48,579 nucleotides of DNA, from the NCBI GenBank assembly GCA_045578045.1, contig JAZNJM010000001.1:1-48579 (forward strand), read 5' to 3'. The DNA is from SIG653 sp045578045. Its GTDB lineage: Bacteria > Bacillota > Clostridia > Oscillospirales > CAG-382. Below the pieces are notes generated by a model. It saw only the letters and a program-made list of their open reading frames with translations, ran no database searches and was not told where the DNA came from. The stretch's first letter is position 1, and each line of letters starts with the position of its first letter. The position numbers were made by a program, and so were the translations under genes. Shown piece by piece: positions 25,782 through 32,501 of this stretch.

Positions 25782-26579
25782 TCAACTTCTATGAAAATTC
25801 ATTTTAACAAGCTCGTCTTTAAGTTTAACCATAATTCTTTTTTCAAGTCTTGATATGTATGATTGTGAAATACCGAGCAAATCGGCAACTTCTTTTTGAG
25901 TTTTTTCAATTCCGTTTGTGGTTATTCCAAATCTTAGCTCAATAATAATTCTCTCTCTTTCCTCTAACTTAGAAAGGGCAAGTCTTATAAGCCTTATGTC
26001 TTCCTCTCTTTCAATGTCCTTGTTAACGTAATCGCTGTCTGTTCCCAAAAGGTCTGATAATAAAAGCTCATTTCCGTCCCAATCTACGTTTAGCGGTTCA
26101 TCTATGGAAACTTCGTTTTTAAGCCCTGCATTTTTTCTTATAAACATTAAAATTTCGTTTTCAATACATCTTGAAGCATAGGTTGCAAGTTTAATTTCTT
26201 TTTCAGACTTGAATGAGTTAACAGCTTTCATAAGTCCAATAGTACCAATAGAAACAAGGTCTTCAATTCCCATTCCCGTATTTTCAAATTTTTTTGCAAT
26301 ATAAATAACTAACCTCAGATTTCGCTCTATAAGAGCGTTTTTGGCTGAAACGTCCGTTTTCATTCTTGAAATAAGCTCTGCTTCTTCTTCCTTTGTTAAG
26401 GGGGGAGGGAGAGTGTCAGGACCGTTGACGTAGAAGCATTGATTTTCATATGGAGTATGAAAAAAACATAGCTTTTGAATTAAACATCTGTGGGGCGAAC
26501 TTTCCTTATTAAAAACGTTTAAACGTAATGATTTTTTTAGCTTTTTTTCTTTTTTGTCTTCTGAAAAAATTGTGTTCAT
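25782..26579 (-). CDS. sigE: Sporulation sigma factor SigE (pro-sigma-E)
   Basis: 265 residues; ATG behind AAAGGA. Mother-cell sigma factor after asymmetric division. Region 2 (IERNLRLVIYIAKKFENTG, the GIEDLVSIGTIGLMKAV core and TYASRCIENEILM) and region 4 (EKTQKEVADLLGISQSYISRLEKR) agree closely with B. subtilis sigma-E, including FDEPL/NVDWDGNELLLSD between them. Synthesised as an inactive precursor. The processing site aligned with B. subtilis EVYYIGG is QCFYVNG, so cleavage near Tyr50 would remove about 50 residues rather than ~27; the extra segment is Lys-rich then Cys/His-containing. The protease SpoIIGA is encoded 39 bases upstream. Confidence 0.93.
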   Translation of the reverse strand: MNTIFSEDKKEKKLKKSLRLNVFNKESSPHRCLIQKLCFFHTPYENQCFYVNGPDTLPPPLTKEEEAELISRMKTDVSAKNALIERNLRLVIYIAKKFENTGMGIEDLVSIGTIGLMKAVNSFKSEKEIKLATYASRCIENEILMFIRKNAGLKNEVSIDEPLNVDWDGNELLLSDLLGTDSDYVNKDIEREEDIRLIRLALSKLEERERIIIELRFGITTNGIEKTQKEVADLLGISQSYISRLEKRIMVKLKDELVKMNFHRS

Positions 26580-26618
26580 AATAATTCCTTTCCGTTTTAT
26601 TTATTTGAGACAGTATAA

Positions 26619-27473
26619 TTAAATTAAAGATGCAGGGAGAAGTCCTTCGGCTCCTCCAAAGCTCCCTTCTGAAAAATCTATTCCAATCAAAGCAGAAACC
26701 AGCTTTTTGTTCTTTTGGGAAAACTGTTTAATCTCAACCTTTTCAGGTCTGAAAATTGGAATCAAACCTCGGTCTGTTGAAATAAGCCTTATTCCGCAAG
26801 GAAAATTTTCAGAGAGTACGTCAAGTTTTTTTATGGCTTTTAAATTGTTTTCATCAAAAATATCCCTAAGAACATATTCTTTAAGAAGTATAATACAATC
26901 TCCGCTTATGGGATCAGAAAGAAGGTTTCCCGTATCAACAAGAGCATCAAAGGATTTATTTTTGTTTTTTCTGCTAATTGTAACGCAAACCGTTTTTTCC
27001 TTGATTCTGTTTCTTGTTTTTACAAAGAGAGGAACTGAGACAATAAAAGCGGAGATAATTATTATAATCAGATTAAGAGGTGAAACGTCTGCATAAACTG
27101 AACCGAAATATTCAACGTATTTTCCAAAAAATGAAAAAACAGACGTTGAAATTCCACCGCAAAGAGAGCTGACCAAAAAGAAAACGAATGACAGCCTTAA
27201 AACGCTTTTTGAATCTGTTGTCGGGGCGGAAACGGAACATATAATAATTAAAACTGCTATATGTACGCATAACAAGGGCAATTCAGGAAGTTTTGAAAGG
27301 TATAGGGATAAAACGGAATATATTCCTCCAATTAAAGCAGAAGCAGAAACGTTTAAAATTCTTCGTTTCAGTCTGCAAATATAAAGAGAAATACATATGC
27401 AAATAAAATCTGCAATAAAATTAAGTATAAATAAAACGTCAGCGTATACTGTATATGTCAAATTATTCTCCAT
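26619..27473 (-). CDS. spoIIGA: Sigma-E processing peptidase SpoIIGA
   Basis: 284 residues. Five membrane helices in the first ~150 residues, then a cytoplasmic aspartic-protease domain with FDALVDTGNLLSDP near residue 178; Asp of DTG is the catalytic residue and the enzyme works as a dimer. In B. subtilis it cleaves pro-sigma-E at the septum when triggered by SpoIIR from the forespore. The C-terminus GGAEGLLPASLI matches the family. ATG sits behind GGAG. It is the first gene of the spoIIGA-sigE operon and its upstream region carries two Spo0A-like boxes. Confidence 0.93.
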   Translation of the reverse strand: MENNLTYTVYADVLFILNFIADFICICISLYICRLKRRILNVSASALIGGIYSVLSLYLSKLPELPLLCVHIAVLIIICSVSAPTTDSKSVLRLSFVFFLVSSLCGGISTSVFSFFGKYVEYFGSVYADVSPLNLIIIIISAFIVSVPLFVKTRNRIKEKTVCVTISRKNKNKSFDALVDTGNLLSDPISGDCIILLKEYVLRDIFDENNLKAIKKLDVLSENFPCGIRLISTDRGLIPIFRPEKVEIKQFSQKNKKLVSALIGIDFSEGSFGGAEGLLPASLI

Positions 27474-27514
27474 TCGGTTTTTTGTTTATATTTTACTTCA
27501 TATGCTACGAATTT

Positions 27515-27556
27515 TTTGTCAAAGAGGGGAATATATAAATAATAATCTTTGACAAA
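27515..27556. promoter_or_regulatory. Two Spo0A-like boxes in the spoIIGA divergent region
   Basis: TTTGTCAAA on plus at 27515-27523 and the same sequence on minus at 27556-27548, facing each other. Each differs by one base from the TTTGTCGAA form of the Spo0A box. The B. subtilis spoIIG operon is activated by phosphorylated Spo0A, so the placement is meaningful. The pair could also serve the divergent gene at 27570. Confidence 0.55.
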
Positions 27557-27569
27557 TAAAGGAGCTGTT

Positions 27570-27788
27570 ATGTTAAATATGGAGAAAAAATCAAAAAATA
27601 AAAAGGAAAGTTGGAAAAATATATTTTTTTATCTTATTATGATATTTATGCTTTCTATATCCGTTTATATTTTTGCAAAAACTAATAATAAGTCAATTTC
27701 CGTTGGAGAATTTGGCGAAAAGGAAAAAAACTTTTCCAATATATCTTTTTCAGATGCCTTTAATAAAATGTTCAAAAATATATGTTAA
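27570..27788 (+). CDS. Small single-pass membrane protein, unknown
   Basis: 72 residues from the ATG at 27570, which lies six bases behind AAAGGAG; an upstream TTG (27549) has no ribosome-binding site. A Lys-rich N-terminus, one transmembrane helix (about 16-36) and a short Ser/Phe-rich outer tail ending in Cys. I do not recognise it. It is divergent from spoIIGA, shares its Spo0A-like boxes, and is followed at 13 bases by an M50 protease gene, so a sporulation role is possible but unproven. Confidence 0.6.
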   Translation: MLNMEKKSKNKKESWKNIFFYLIMIFMLSISVYIFAKTNNKSISVGEFGEKEKNFSNISFSDAFNKMFKNIC

Positions 27789-27801
27789 GGGGTAATTGAA
27801 T

Positions 27802-28401
27802 ATGATAAAACAGTTTAAAAAAACACGCCTTCGAATAAGCGTATGGTGGGTTTTATCAATGTTAATGCTTTTTTTTCTCAATGGGGGGTATTCCTTTTGC
27901 ATTATTGCTTTTTCCGCCTTTTGTCATGAAGCGGGGCATCTTATTTGTATGGCTTTTTTGGGTGCTTCTCCCTTGGAAATAACCTTTGGTTTTTTGAATT
28001 TTAATATAAAATATAACAAAAACGTAACGTCATATAAAACCGATTTATTAATTTCAATTTCGGGAATCGTTGCAAATATAATTCTTTGTGTTGTTGCTTA
28101 TTACGTTAAAAATACAGAGCTGTTTTTTGTTAATCTTTCCCTTGCGTTTTTTAATCTTCTACCGTTTGAGGGGCTTGACGGGGGAAATATTATACGCTGT
28201 TTTTCAGAATCAGAGTGGTTTATAAAAAAAGAAATCAGACATAAAAGCCTTTTTAAAAATATTAAAAGAATGGGAAAAGCATCTTCATACGCTTTTGTTA
28301 TTACATTATCAGTTGCTTCGGGATTTAATTTATCCGTTGTATTTTCGGGTGTGTCTTTTTTGGTTGGCGGTGAATTGAATTGTCAGAGTTTAACTCTTTA
28401 A
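27802..28401 (+). CDS. M50-family site-2 protease (SpoIVFB-like membrane metalloprotease)
   Basis: 199 residues from ATG 27802 (AAGGGG ten bases upstream; a TTG two codons earlier is less well placed). Four to six membrane helices. FCHEAGHLI near residue 41 is the HExxH zinc motif inside a helix, and NLLPFEGLDGGNI near 118 carries the second zinc-ligand LDG motif. Site-2 proteases cut substrates within the membrane; SpoIVFB of this family activates pro-sigma-K in the mother cell. The protein is short and its last residues (GGELNCQSLTL) run into the accessory island, so the natural C-terminus may have been replaced. CBS domains are absent. Confidence 0.8.
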   Translation: MIKQFKKTRLRISVWWVLSMLMLFFLNGGYSFCIIAFSAFCHEAGHLICMAFLGASPLEITFGFLNFNIKYNKNVTSYKTDLLISISGIVANIILCVVAYYVKNTELFFVNLSLAFFNLLPFEGLDGGNIIRCFSESEWFIKKEIRHKSLFKNIKRMGKASSYAFVITLSVASGFNLSVVFSGVSFLVGGELNCQSLTL

Positions 28402-28426
28402 TTTCTTATTGAAACTAATGACAAGA

Positions 28427-28568
28427 TTGAGGAAATTCAAGGAGATATTCTTGTTATCGATATTCTTTTGAAAATTGCTCAATTGATTCGGAAGTAAGGG
28501 TTTTGCAGACTTGCTGGAAATAACGAATCCGGAATGGCAAAACGCAGTGGAAGAGTACCTTAACACTA
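28427..28568 (+). pseudogene. Remnant of a second jetC (two fused internal fragments)
   Basis: Bases 28427-28478 match intact jetC at about 35257-35317 with four substitutions, including a run of GGAAATTCAAGG and GATATTCTTGTTATCGATAT. The match then jumps to jetC 35898 and continues to 35988 (here 28479-28568) with three substitutions and one missing T that breaks the frame. About 580 bases of jetC are deleted between the pieces and everything else of the gene is gone. Identity of the retained pieces is roughly 95 percent by eye. Confidence 0.9.
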
Positions 28569-28577
28569 AAACGTGTT

Positions 28578-28601
28578 AACCCCCTCGAATCCGAGGGGGT
28601 T
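28578..28601 (+). terminator. Hairpin that also follows jetD
   Basis: AACCCCCTCG and CGAGGGGGTT form a perfect 10-bp stem around a four-base loop. The same hairpin (CCCCCCTCG/CGAGGGGGG) follows the intact jetD at 38935-38956. The T-tract after it is weak (TATTTGTT). Confidence 0.65.
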
Positions 28602-28617
28602 ATTTGTTCCGGTGAAC

Positions 28618-29093
28618 AATGGAAATGTCAATAAAAGTGCAGTCAAAAAACGAACTAAATAACGAAAACTCGTTTTTTTATGCATTGAAGGCTTGATTTT
28701 GCAATTTCTCTCACCAACGTGAGATTTTTTTGCTGTGATTTTATCTTTTTCCACCGTAAATCGCACTGCGTTGCGATAAAACAACATGTGGAACAAAATC
28801 CACCGACACACTGAAATAAACAAAAGTCAGGCATTTTTAAGCCAAAGTGAGAGGGGAAAAGTACATATCAAAAACCTGTTCACAAATGAAAAAAGCATCG
28901 AATAAATCGTTATTATTATTGTTGATAACTCCATAAGCAACTCGCATTTGCAAATGTTGATAGAGCAAATAACAGCAACCGAAAAAGACGGAAAACTCAC
29001 AGTCAATTTTATGCGTGGAGGCTTCCATAGAATCCACTTCGACTATTACAACGAAAACGGCGAAATAACAGGTAGAGATGAAGAAGTGTGGTG
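28618..29093 (+). repeat. Left long direct repeat of the Wadjet island (R1)
   Basis: About 476 bases nearly identical, and in the same orientation, to 39179-39656. It contains several short hairpins (for example CTCAC/GTGAG followed by a T-run at about 28709-28735, and an inverted repeat around GCACTGCGTTGC). Its right part encodes the C-terminal fragment described for R2, interrupted here by a TAA; the frame ends at 29112 with EEVWCWVRAE. Confidence 0.92.
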
Positions 29094-29346
29094 CTGGGTG
29101 CGAGCGGAATAATGAAAAAGAAACCGAAAGTACTGAAAAATGGACTTTCGATAAGGGTGGATTAAGCCGTAAACAAAAAATCTCTTTACTTATAATACGA
29201 TACAAAACTGTTGAATACAAATATGTTTATTTTTTGAAAAACAATTAAGAAAAAACGATATGTTCTCTTAAGACTTTAATTTTTTCAATCTTAAGATTTT
29301 GTCTTTTAAAAAAAAATAAATTTTGCCTCATTTTTTGAAAATTGTG

Positions 29347-29375
29347 TTGACTTTTTGAAACAAATTGTGTATAAT
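29347..29375 (+). promoter_or_regulatory. Strong sigma-A promoter at the head of the island genes
   Basis: TTGACT (29347-29352), 17-base spacer, consensus TATAAT (29370-29375) with an upstream TG. It would start transcripts near 29382, ahead of the small membrane-protein genes. Confidence 0.85.
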
Positions 29376-29393
29376 AAAGCGAGAATTTCCATC

Positions 29394-29531
29394 GTGAAAA
29401 ACGAAAAGATTTGTTATAGAAAACTGTTAAAGTTTTGCGATGTTTATATTGTTGGCAATTTCCCCTTGTATCATGTTGAAGTCAATTATAGTCCTGCGTA
29501 TCTAATAAATTTTGATGAGGATGAGCTATGA
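29394..29531 (+). CDS. Possible 45-residue leader ORF
   Basis: GTG start about 12 bases after the predicted transcript start, no clear Shine-Dalgarno sequence, 45 residues ending NYSPAYLINFDEDEL, with its stop overlapping the next ATG as ATGA. The stop-start overlap and position suggest a translated leader coupled to the 29528 gene, or the truncated end of a longer protein. No recognised family. Confidence 0.35.
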   Translation: MKNEKICYRKLLKFCDVYIVGNFPLYHVEVNYSPAYLINFDEDEL

Positions 29532-29908
29532 AAATTAAAAGAGCATTATCTCCAATAATATTTCAAATTGTTTTATATGTGTTTCAATTTTTGATTTTAC
29601 CATCGGTTTACTATATATCCCCCTTCGATGTTGCAAGGTCTATGATTGCTATTTTTCTATCTACTTTGTTTATAACGATTGTTGGAATGACCTTTTTTAG
29701 CGATGCACTTCGAAACTGGTTATTAGGATTGTTGTTGCATTTTGCTTTAATTCAGGTATACCATCCAGATAATATTTACGGCATAGGTAATGGCATGTTC
29801 GATTTTGATATAATAACAATAACAATTATTTTCCTGTTGATAATGGGAACACAAATATTTGTTTGGCTGTTTGTAAAATTATTTAGACGAATAAATAAAA
29901 AGGTTTAA
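29528..29908 (+). CDS. Small four-helix membrane protein, first of a paralogous pair
   Basis: 126 residues; ATG behind GAGGATGAG. Four predicted transmembrane helices (about 10-30, 37-57, 62-82, 95-118) and a basic C-terminal end. The loop QVYHPDNIYGIGNG matches VVYNGQGLYGIGKRG in the next membrane protein (30079), and the helix pattern is the same, so the two are paralogues. Family unknown. Being encoded inside the repeat-bounded Wadjet island, under its own strong promoter, it may be an island passenger or an accessory effector; nothing shows which. Confidence 0.7.
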   Translation: MKIKRALSPIIFQIVLYVFQFLILPSVYYISPFDVARSMIAIFLSTLFITIVGMTFFSDALRNWLLGLLLHFALIQVYHPDNIYGIGNGMFDFDIITITIIFLLIMGTQIFVWLFVKLFRRINKKV

Positions 29909-29958
29909 GAAAATAATTCCTGATATAACCGTCCGTCTTAACGTCGTCAGCATTCTTA

Positions 29959-30060
29959 ATGTGGGAGTCTTATAATCGATTTGTTGGCGGTATGGATGAT
30001 CCTCATATGCAACCGACATATTACCTTATAGCGAGAAATGATTTTTCTTTATTAGATTGA
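29959..30060 (+). pseudogene. Short ORF or gene remnant between the paralogous membrane proteins
   Basis: 33 codons starting MWESYNRFVGGMDDPHM, no ribosome-binding site, and the frame stays open for 12 codons upstream of the ATG. It looks like the 3' end of a deleted gene. It occupies the same relative position before the second paralogue as the 45-residue ORF before the first. Confidence 0.3.
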
Positions 30061-30078
30061 TTGAGAGGATGGATTTGA

Positions 30079-30498
30079 ATGAATCACACTATTTGTAAAA
30101 AGCAAACACTTTTCCCTGTTCTTGGAATGGTTATAATTTATGCTTTGCAATTTCTCGTGTTTCCAATATGTTTTCCGAGGTTTTCTGCTGGGTCTAATGA
30201 AGCAACGTTTTTGTTTATTGTTCCATTGATTGCTTTTTTAGTGTTAACGAACATTTTAATTGACGTAAACATAGTGAGATGGGCAATTGCTGATTTAATA
30301 TACTGCGTATTGGTTGTCGTATATAATGGACAGGGATTGTATGGGATCGGAAAAAGAGGGATAAATTTAGATGGAAATGTACCAAAATATTCATTTGAAG
30401 CCGCTGTGATGTCAAGCGTTGTAATTGCTCTGGCTGTGTTTGTTTTACAAACGTTGATTCTATTAGCAAAAAAAGTTTATCTAAGGATGAAAAAATAA
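30079..30498 (+). CDS. Small four-helix membrane protein, second of the paralogous pair
   Basis: 139 residues; ATG 11 bases behind GAGAGGATGG. Four hydrophobic helices (about 11-31, 42-62, 65-83, 108-130), Lys-rich C-terminus. Paralogue of the 29528 product by helix pattern and the shared Y-G-I-G loop. No family recognised. A strong hairpin follows at 30525-30577, so the pair forms its own transcription unit ahead of the ATPase and jet genes. Confidence 0.7.
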   Translation: MNHTICKKQTLFPVLGMVIIYALQFLVFPICFPRFSAGSNEATFLFIVPLIAFLVLTNILIDVNIVRWAIADLIYCVLVVVYNGQGLYGIGKRGINLDGNVPKYSFEAAVMSSVVIALAVFVLQTLILLAKKVYLRMKK

Positions 30499-30524
30499 TT
30501 ACCGAGAAAAAGATTTCATTAAAT

Positions 30525-30577
30525 AATATCCCGCCTTGAACTTGATTTGAAAATTCAAAAATTCAAGACGGGATATT
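30525..30577 (+). terminator. Large hairpin after the membrane-protein pair
   Basis: AATATCCCGCCTTGAA (30525-30540) pairs with TTCAAGACGGGATATT (30562-30577) with one mismatch; 21-base A/T-rich loop. T-tract after it is short, so termination efficiency is uncertain. Confidence 0.6.
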
Positions 30578-30809
30578 AAATTTGCAAAATTCAGGTGATG
30601 GTTCTCTTTAATTCTTTTGGACGAAAATTTTGGGAAGAGGGAAGAAAAGTGCTTTGCGTTTGATGTATTTATTTTTGTTTTTTATCAAAAATATCCATTT
30701 TAAAGATTTATTTGTATGTAATAAACTACAAAAATATTTGTTTGGTCGGTGTTGGGGTATAATATAGATAATATGTAGTCAGCATCACACGTTACCAAAC
30801 ACAAAAAGA

Positions 30810-30850
30810 AATCCGAACCTATCTCCTGCACAGAAGATTTGGTTCGGATT
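30810..30850 (-). terminator. Terminator belonging to the tRNA fragment
   Basis: AATCCGAACC (30810-30819) and GGTTCGGATT (30841-30850) are a perfect 10-bp inverted repeat. Read on minus it lies ten bases after the tRNA 3' end and is followed by TTTCTTTTT. Confidence 0.75.
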
Positions 30851-30859
30851 ATTGCTTTT

Positions 30860-30893
30860 TGGTGTGCCTCACAGGACTTGAACCTACATATCC
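30860..30893 (-). tRNA. 3'-end fragment of a tRNA gene (likely attachment-site scar)
   Basis: Minus strand reads GTAGG-TTCAAGT-CCTGT, a T-arm with the canonical TTCAAGT loop, then GAGGCAC, discriminator A and an encoded CCA. No matching 5' acceptor strand, D-arm or anticodon arm is found upstream (to the right), so only the last ~30 bases of the gene are present. Mobile elements that integrate into tRNA 3' ends leave such copies. Confidence 0.65.
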
Positions 30894-31021
30894 TTGCAAA
30901 CATAAGAATCTGATGGTAACATTACCTTGGTAAAAGTCAAAACACAATTTTAATGGTTTAAACAGTATTAACGATTATAATGTGTTTAAGTCAACAGGGA
31001 AATTACAATAAAACTCATCGC

Positions 31022-31147
31022 ACCTCTAACTTGTGTCAAAAACGCACGAAGTTTTATTCGAAATTTTTATTAAAACTATTGATATTATTATAAAACCGTG
31101 ATATACTATATCTACAACTAAAATCATTTTTGACACAAGTTCGAGGT
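31022..31147 (+). promoter_or_regulatory. Promoter enclosed by a 21-bp inverted repeat, before the ATPase gene
   Basis: TTGATA (31079-31084), 17-base spacer, TATACT (31102-31107). Arms at 31022-31042 and 31127-31147 (CTAACTTGTGTCAAAAA and TTTTTGACACAAGTTCGAGG) match as inverted repeats at 20 of 21 positions; the right arm includes the GAGG ribosome-binding site of the gene at 31155. Could be paired operators or the ends of a tiny inserted element. Confidence 0.7.
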
Positions 31148-31154
31148 AAAAAGT

Positions 31155-32432
31155 ATGATAAAAAGAGATTTTTACTTGAATCGTATTATCAATAATATGT
31201 GGAACGGAGAGGTAAAGGTTATAACGGGAATCCGCAGATGCGGAAAATCCACATTGCTTTTTGATTTGTTCTTTGAATATCTTACGAAAACAAAAGGGAT
31301 TGACGAAGAATTAATAATCAAATTAGAGCTTGACCAGAGAAAGCATTATAAATATAGAAATCCTATAATTCTTTGCGAATACGTTGAGGGGATTGTAACG
31401 ATTGATAAGGATAAACAATACTATCTTTTTATCGATGAAGTTCAGTTTACAAAAAAGATAGTCGATGAAGAAAATGGGGGAATAGAAGTAACGATATACG
31501 ATATGCTTAACGAGTTGAAATCGTATAAAAATCTTGACGTATATGTTACGGGAAGCAATTCTCACGCACTTTCAAAGGATATAGCCACAGAGTTTCGTGG
31601 CAGATCAACGCAAATACACGTGTATCCCCTTTCTTTTGATGAATATTATGCTTTCGTTGGTGGGGACAGCCGTAATGCCTTGGACAGATATATGCTGTAC
31701 GGTGGATTGCCAAAAGTTCTTACAATGAATGATGACAGAGACATAAAAGCATATTTGACGTCTTTATACGAGGAGCTGTATATTAAAGATATTGTTGAAC
31801 GCCACAATATAGAACGAGAGGATATATTAAATGACATCTTGGACTATCTTTCTTCTCAAATCAGTTCCTTGACCAATCCTACAAACGTTGCCAATGCGAT
31901 AGCAAGTATGAGAAACGAGAAGGTTAATCCAACGTTGACGTCAAATTATATAAGTCATATTATTGATTCATTTTTGGTAAGTATGGCAAGAAGATTTGAC
32001 GTTAAAGGGAAGACATATTTTAATTATCCCAACAAGTATTATTATACAGATATTGGGCTTAGAAATGCACGATTGAATTATAGACAATTTGACCCAGGAC
32101 ATATTATGGAAAATATCTTGTATAATGAACTGATCAAACGTGGATATTCTGTAGACGTGGGTGTTGTTTATGATAGAAGTACAGGATCAAATATCCAAAA
32201 GGAAATAGATTTTGTTGTAAATGATGGCGATCGAAAAATATATATTCAATCAGCACTCAGAATGGATACGGATGAAAAGGCATCGTCCGAACTTGAATCC
32301 TTGAAGTTAGCTAAGGATTTTTTCAGAAAAGTAGTCGTTCGATTGGACATTCCACATAATTTTTATGATGAAGATGGGATATATCATTGTAATCTTATAG
32401 ACTTGTTGCTTGGAAAAATAGAATTGCTTTGA
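31155..32432 (+). CDS. AAA ATPase with DUF4143 (AAA_14 family)
   Basis: 425 residues; ATG behind GAGG. Walker A GIRRCGKST at residues 25-33, Walker B YYLFIDEVQF near 93, the sensor-like VYVTGSNSHALS, and YPLSFDEYYAFVG; the second half has the DUF4143 features (LYGGLPKVL, YYTDIGLRNARL near 290, and the nuclease-like EIDFVVNDGDRKIYIQ, which carries an E-x-D...Q core resembling a degenerate PD-(D/E)xK site). Members of this family are widespread mobile ATPases of unknown function. Here it precedes jetA by 69 bases with no terminator between them, so it may be co-expressed with the Wadjet operon. Not a recognised Jet subunit. Confidence 0.85.
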   Translation: MIKRDFYLNRIINNMWNGEVKVITGIRRCGKSTLLFDLFFEYLTKTKGIDEELIIKLELDQRKHYKYRNPIILCEYVEGIVTIDKDKQYYLFIDEVQFTKKIVDEENGGIEVTIYDMLNELKSYKNLDVYVTGSNSHALSKDIATEFRGRSTQIHVYPLSFDEYYAFVGGDSRNALDRYMLYGGLPKVLTMNDDRDIKAYLTSLYEELYIKDIVERHNIEREDILNDILDYLSSQISSLTNPTNVANAIASMRNEKVNPTLTSNYISHIIDSFLVSMARRFDVKGKTYFNYPNKYYYTDIGLRNARLNYRQFDPGHIMENILYNELIKRGYSVDVGVVYDRSTGSNIQKEIDFVVNDGDRKIYIQSALRMDTDEKASSELESLKLAKDFFRKVVVRLDIPHNFYDEDGIYHCNLIDLLLGKIELL

Positions 32433-32501
32433 TATGTTTTATGATTACAAAAGCGTTAAGAAAAATGATTATATCAGAAAACAATAGCAAGGAAGGCTAA
32501 G

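Larger units (their letters stand above)
30578..31020. other. Non-coding stretch with a tRNA scar
   Basis: No supported ORF. It contains the tRNA 3' fragment and hairpin listed separately; the remainder is AT-rich sequence without features I can name. Confidence 0.5.
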
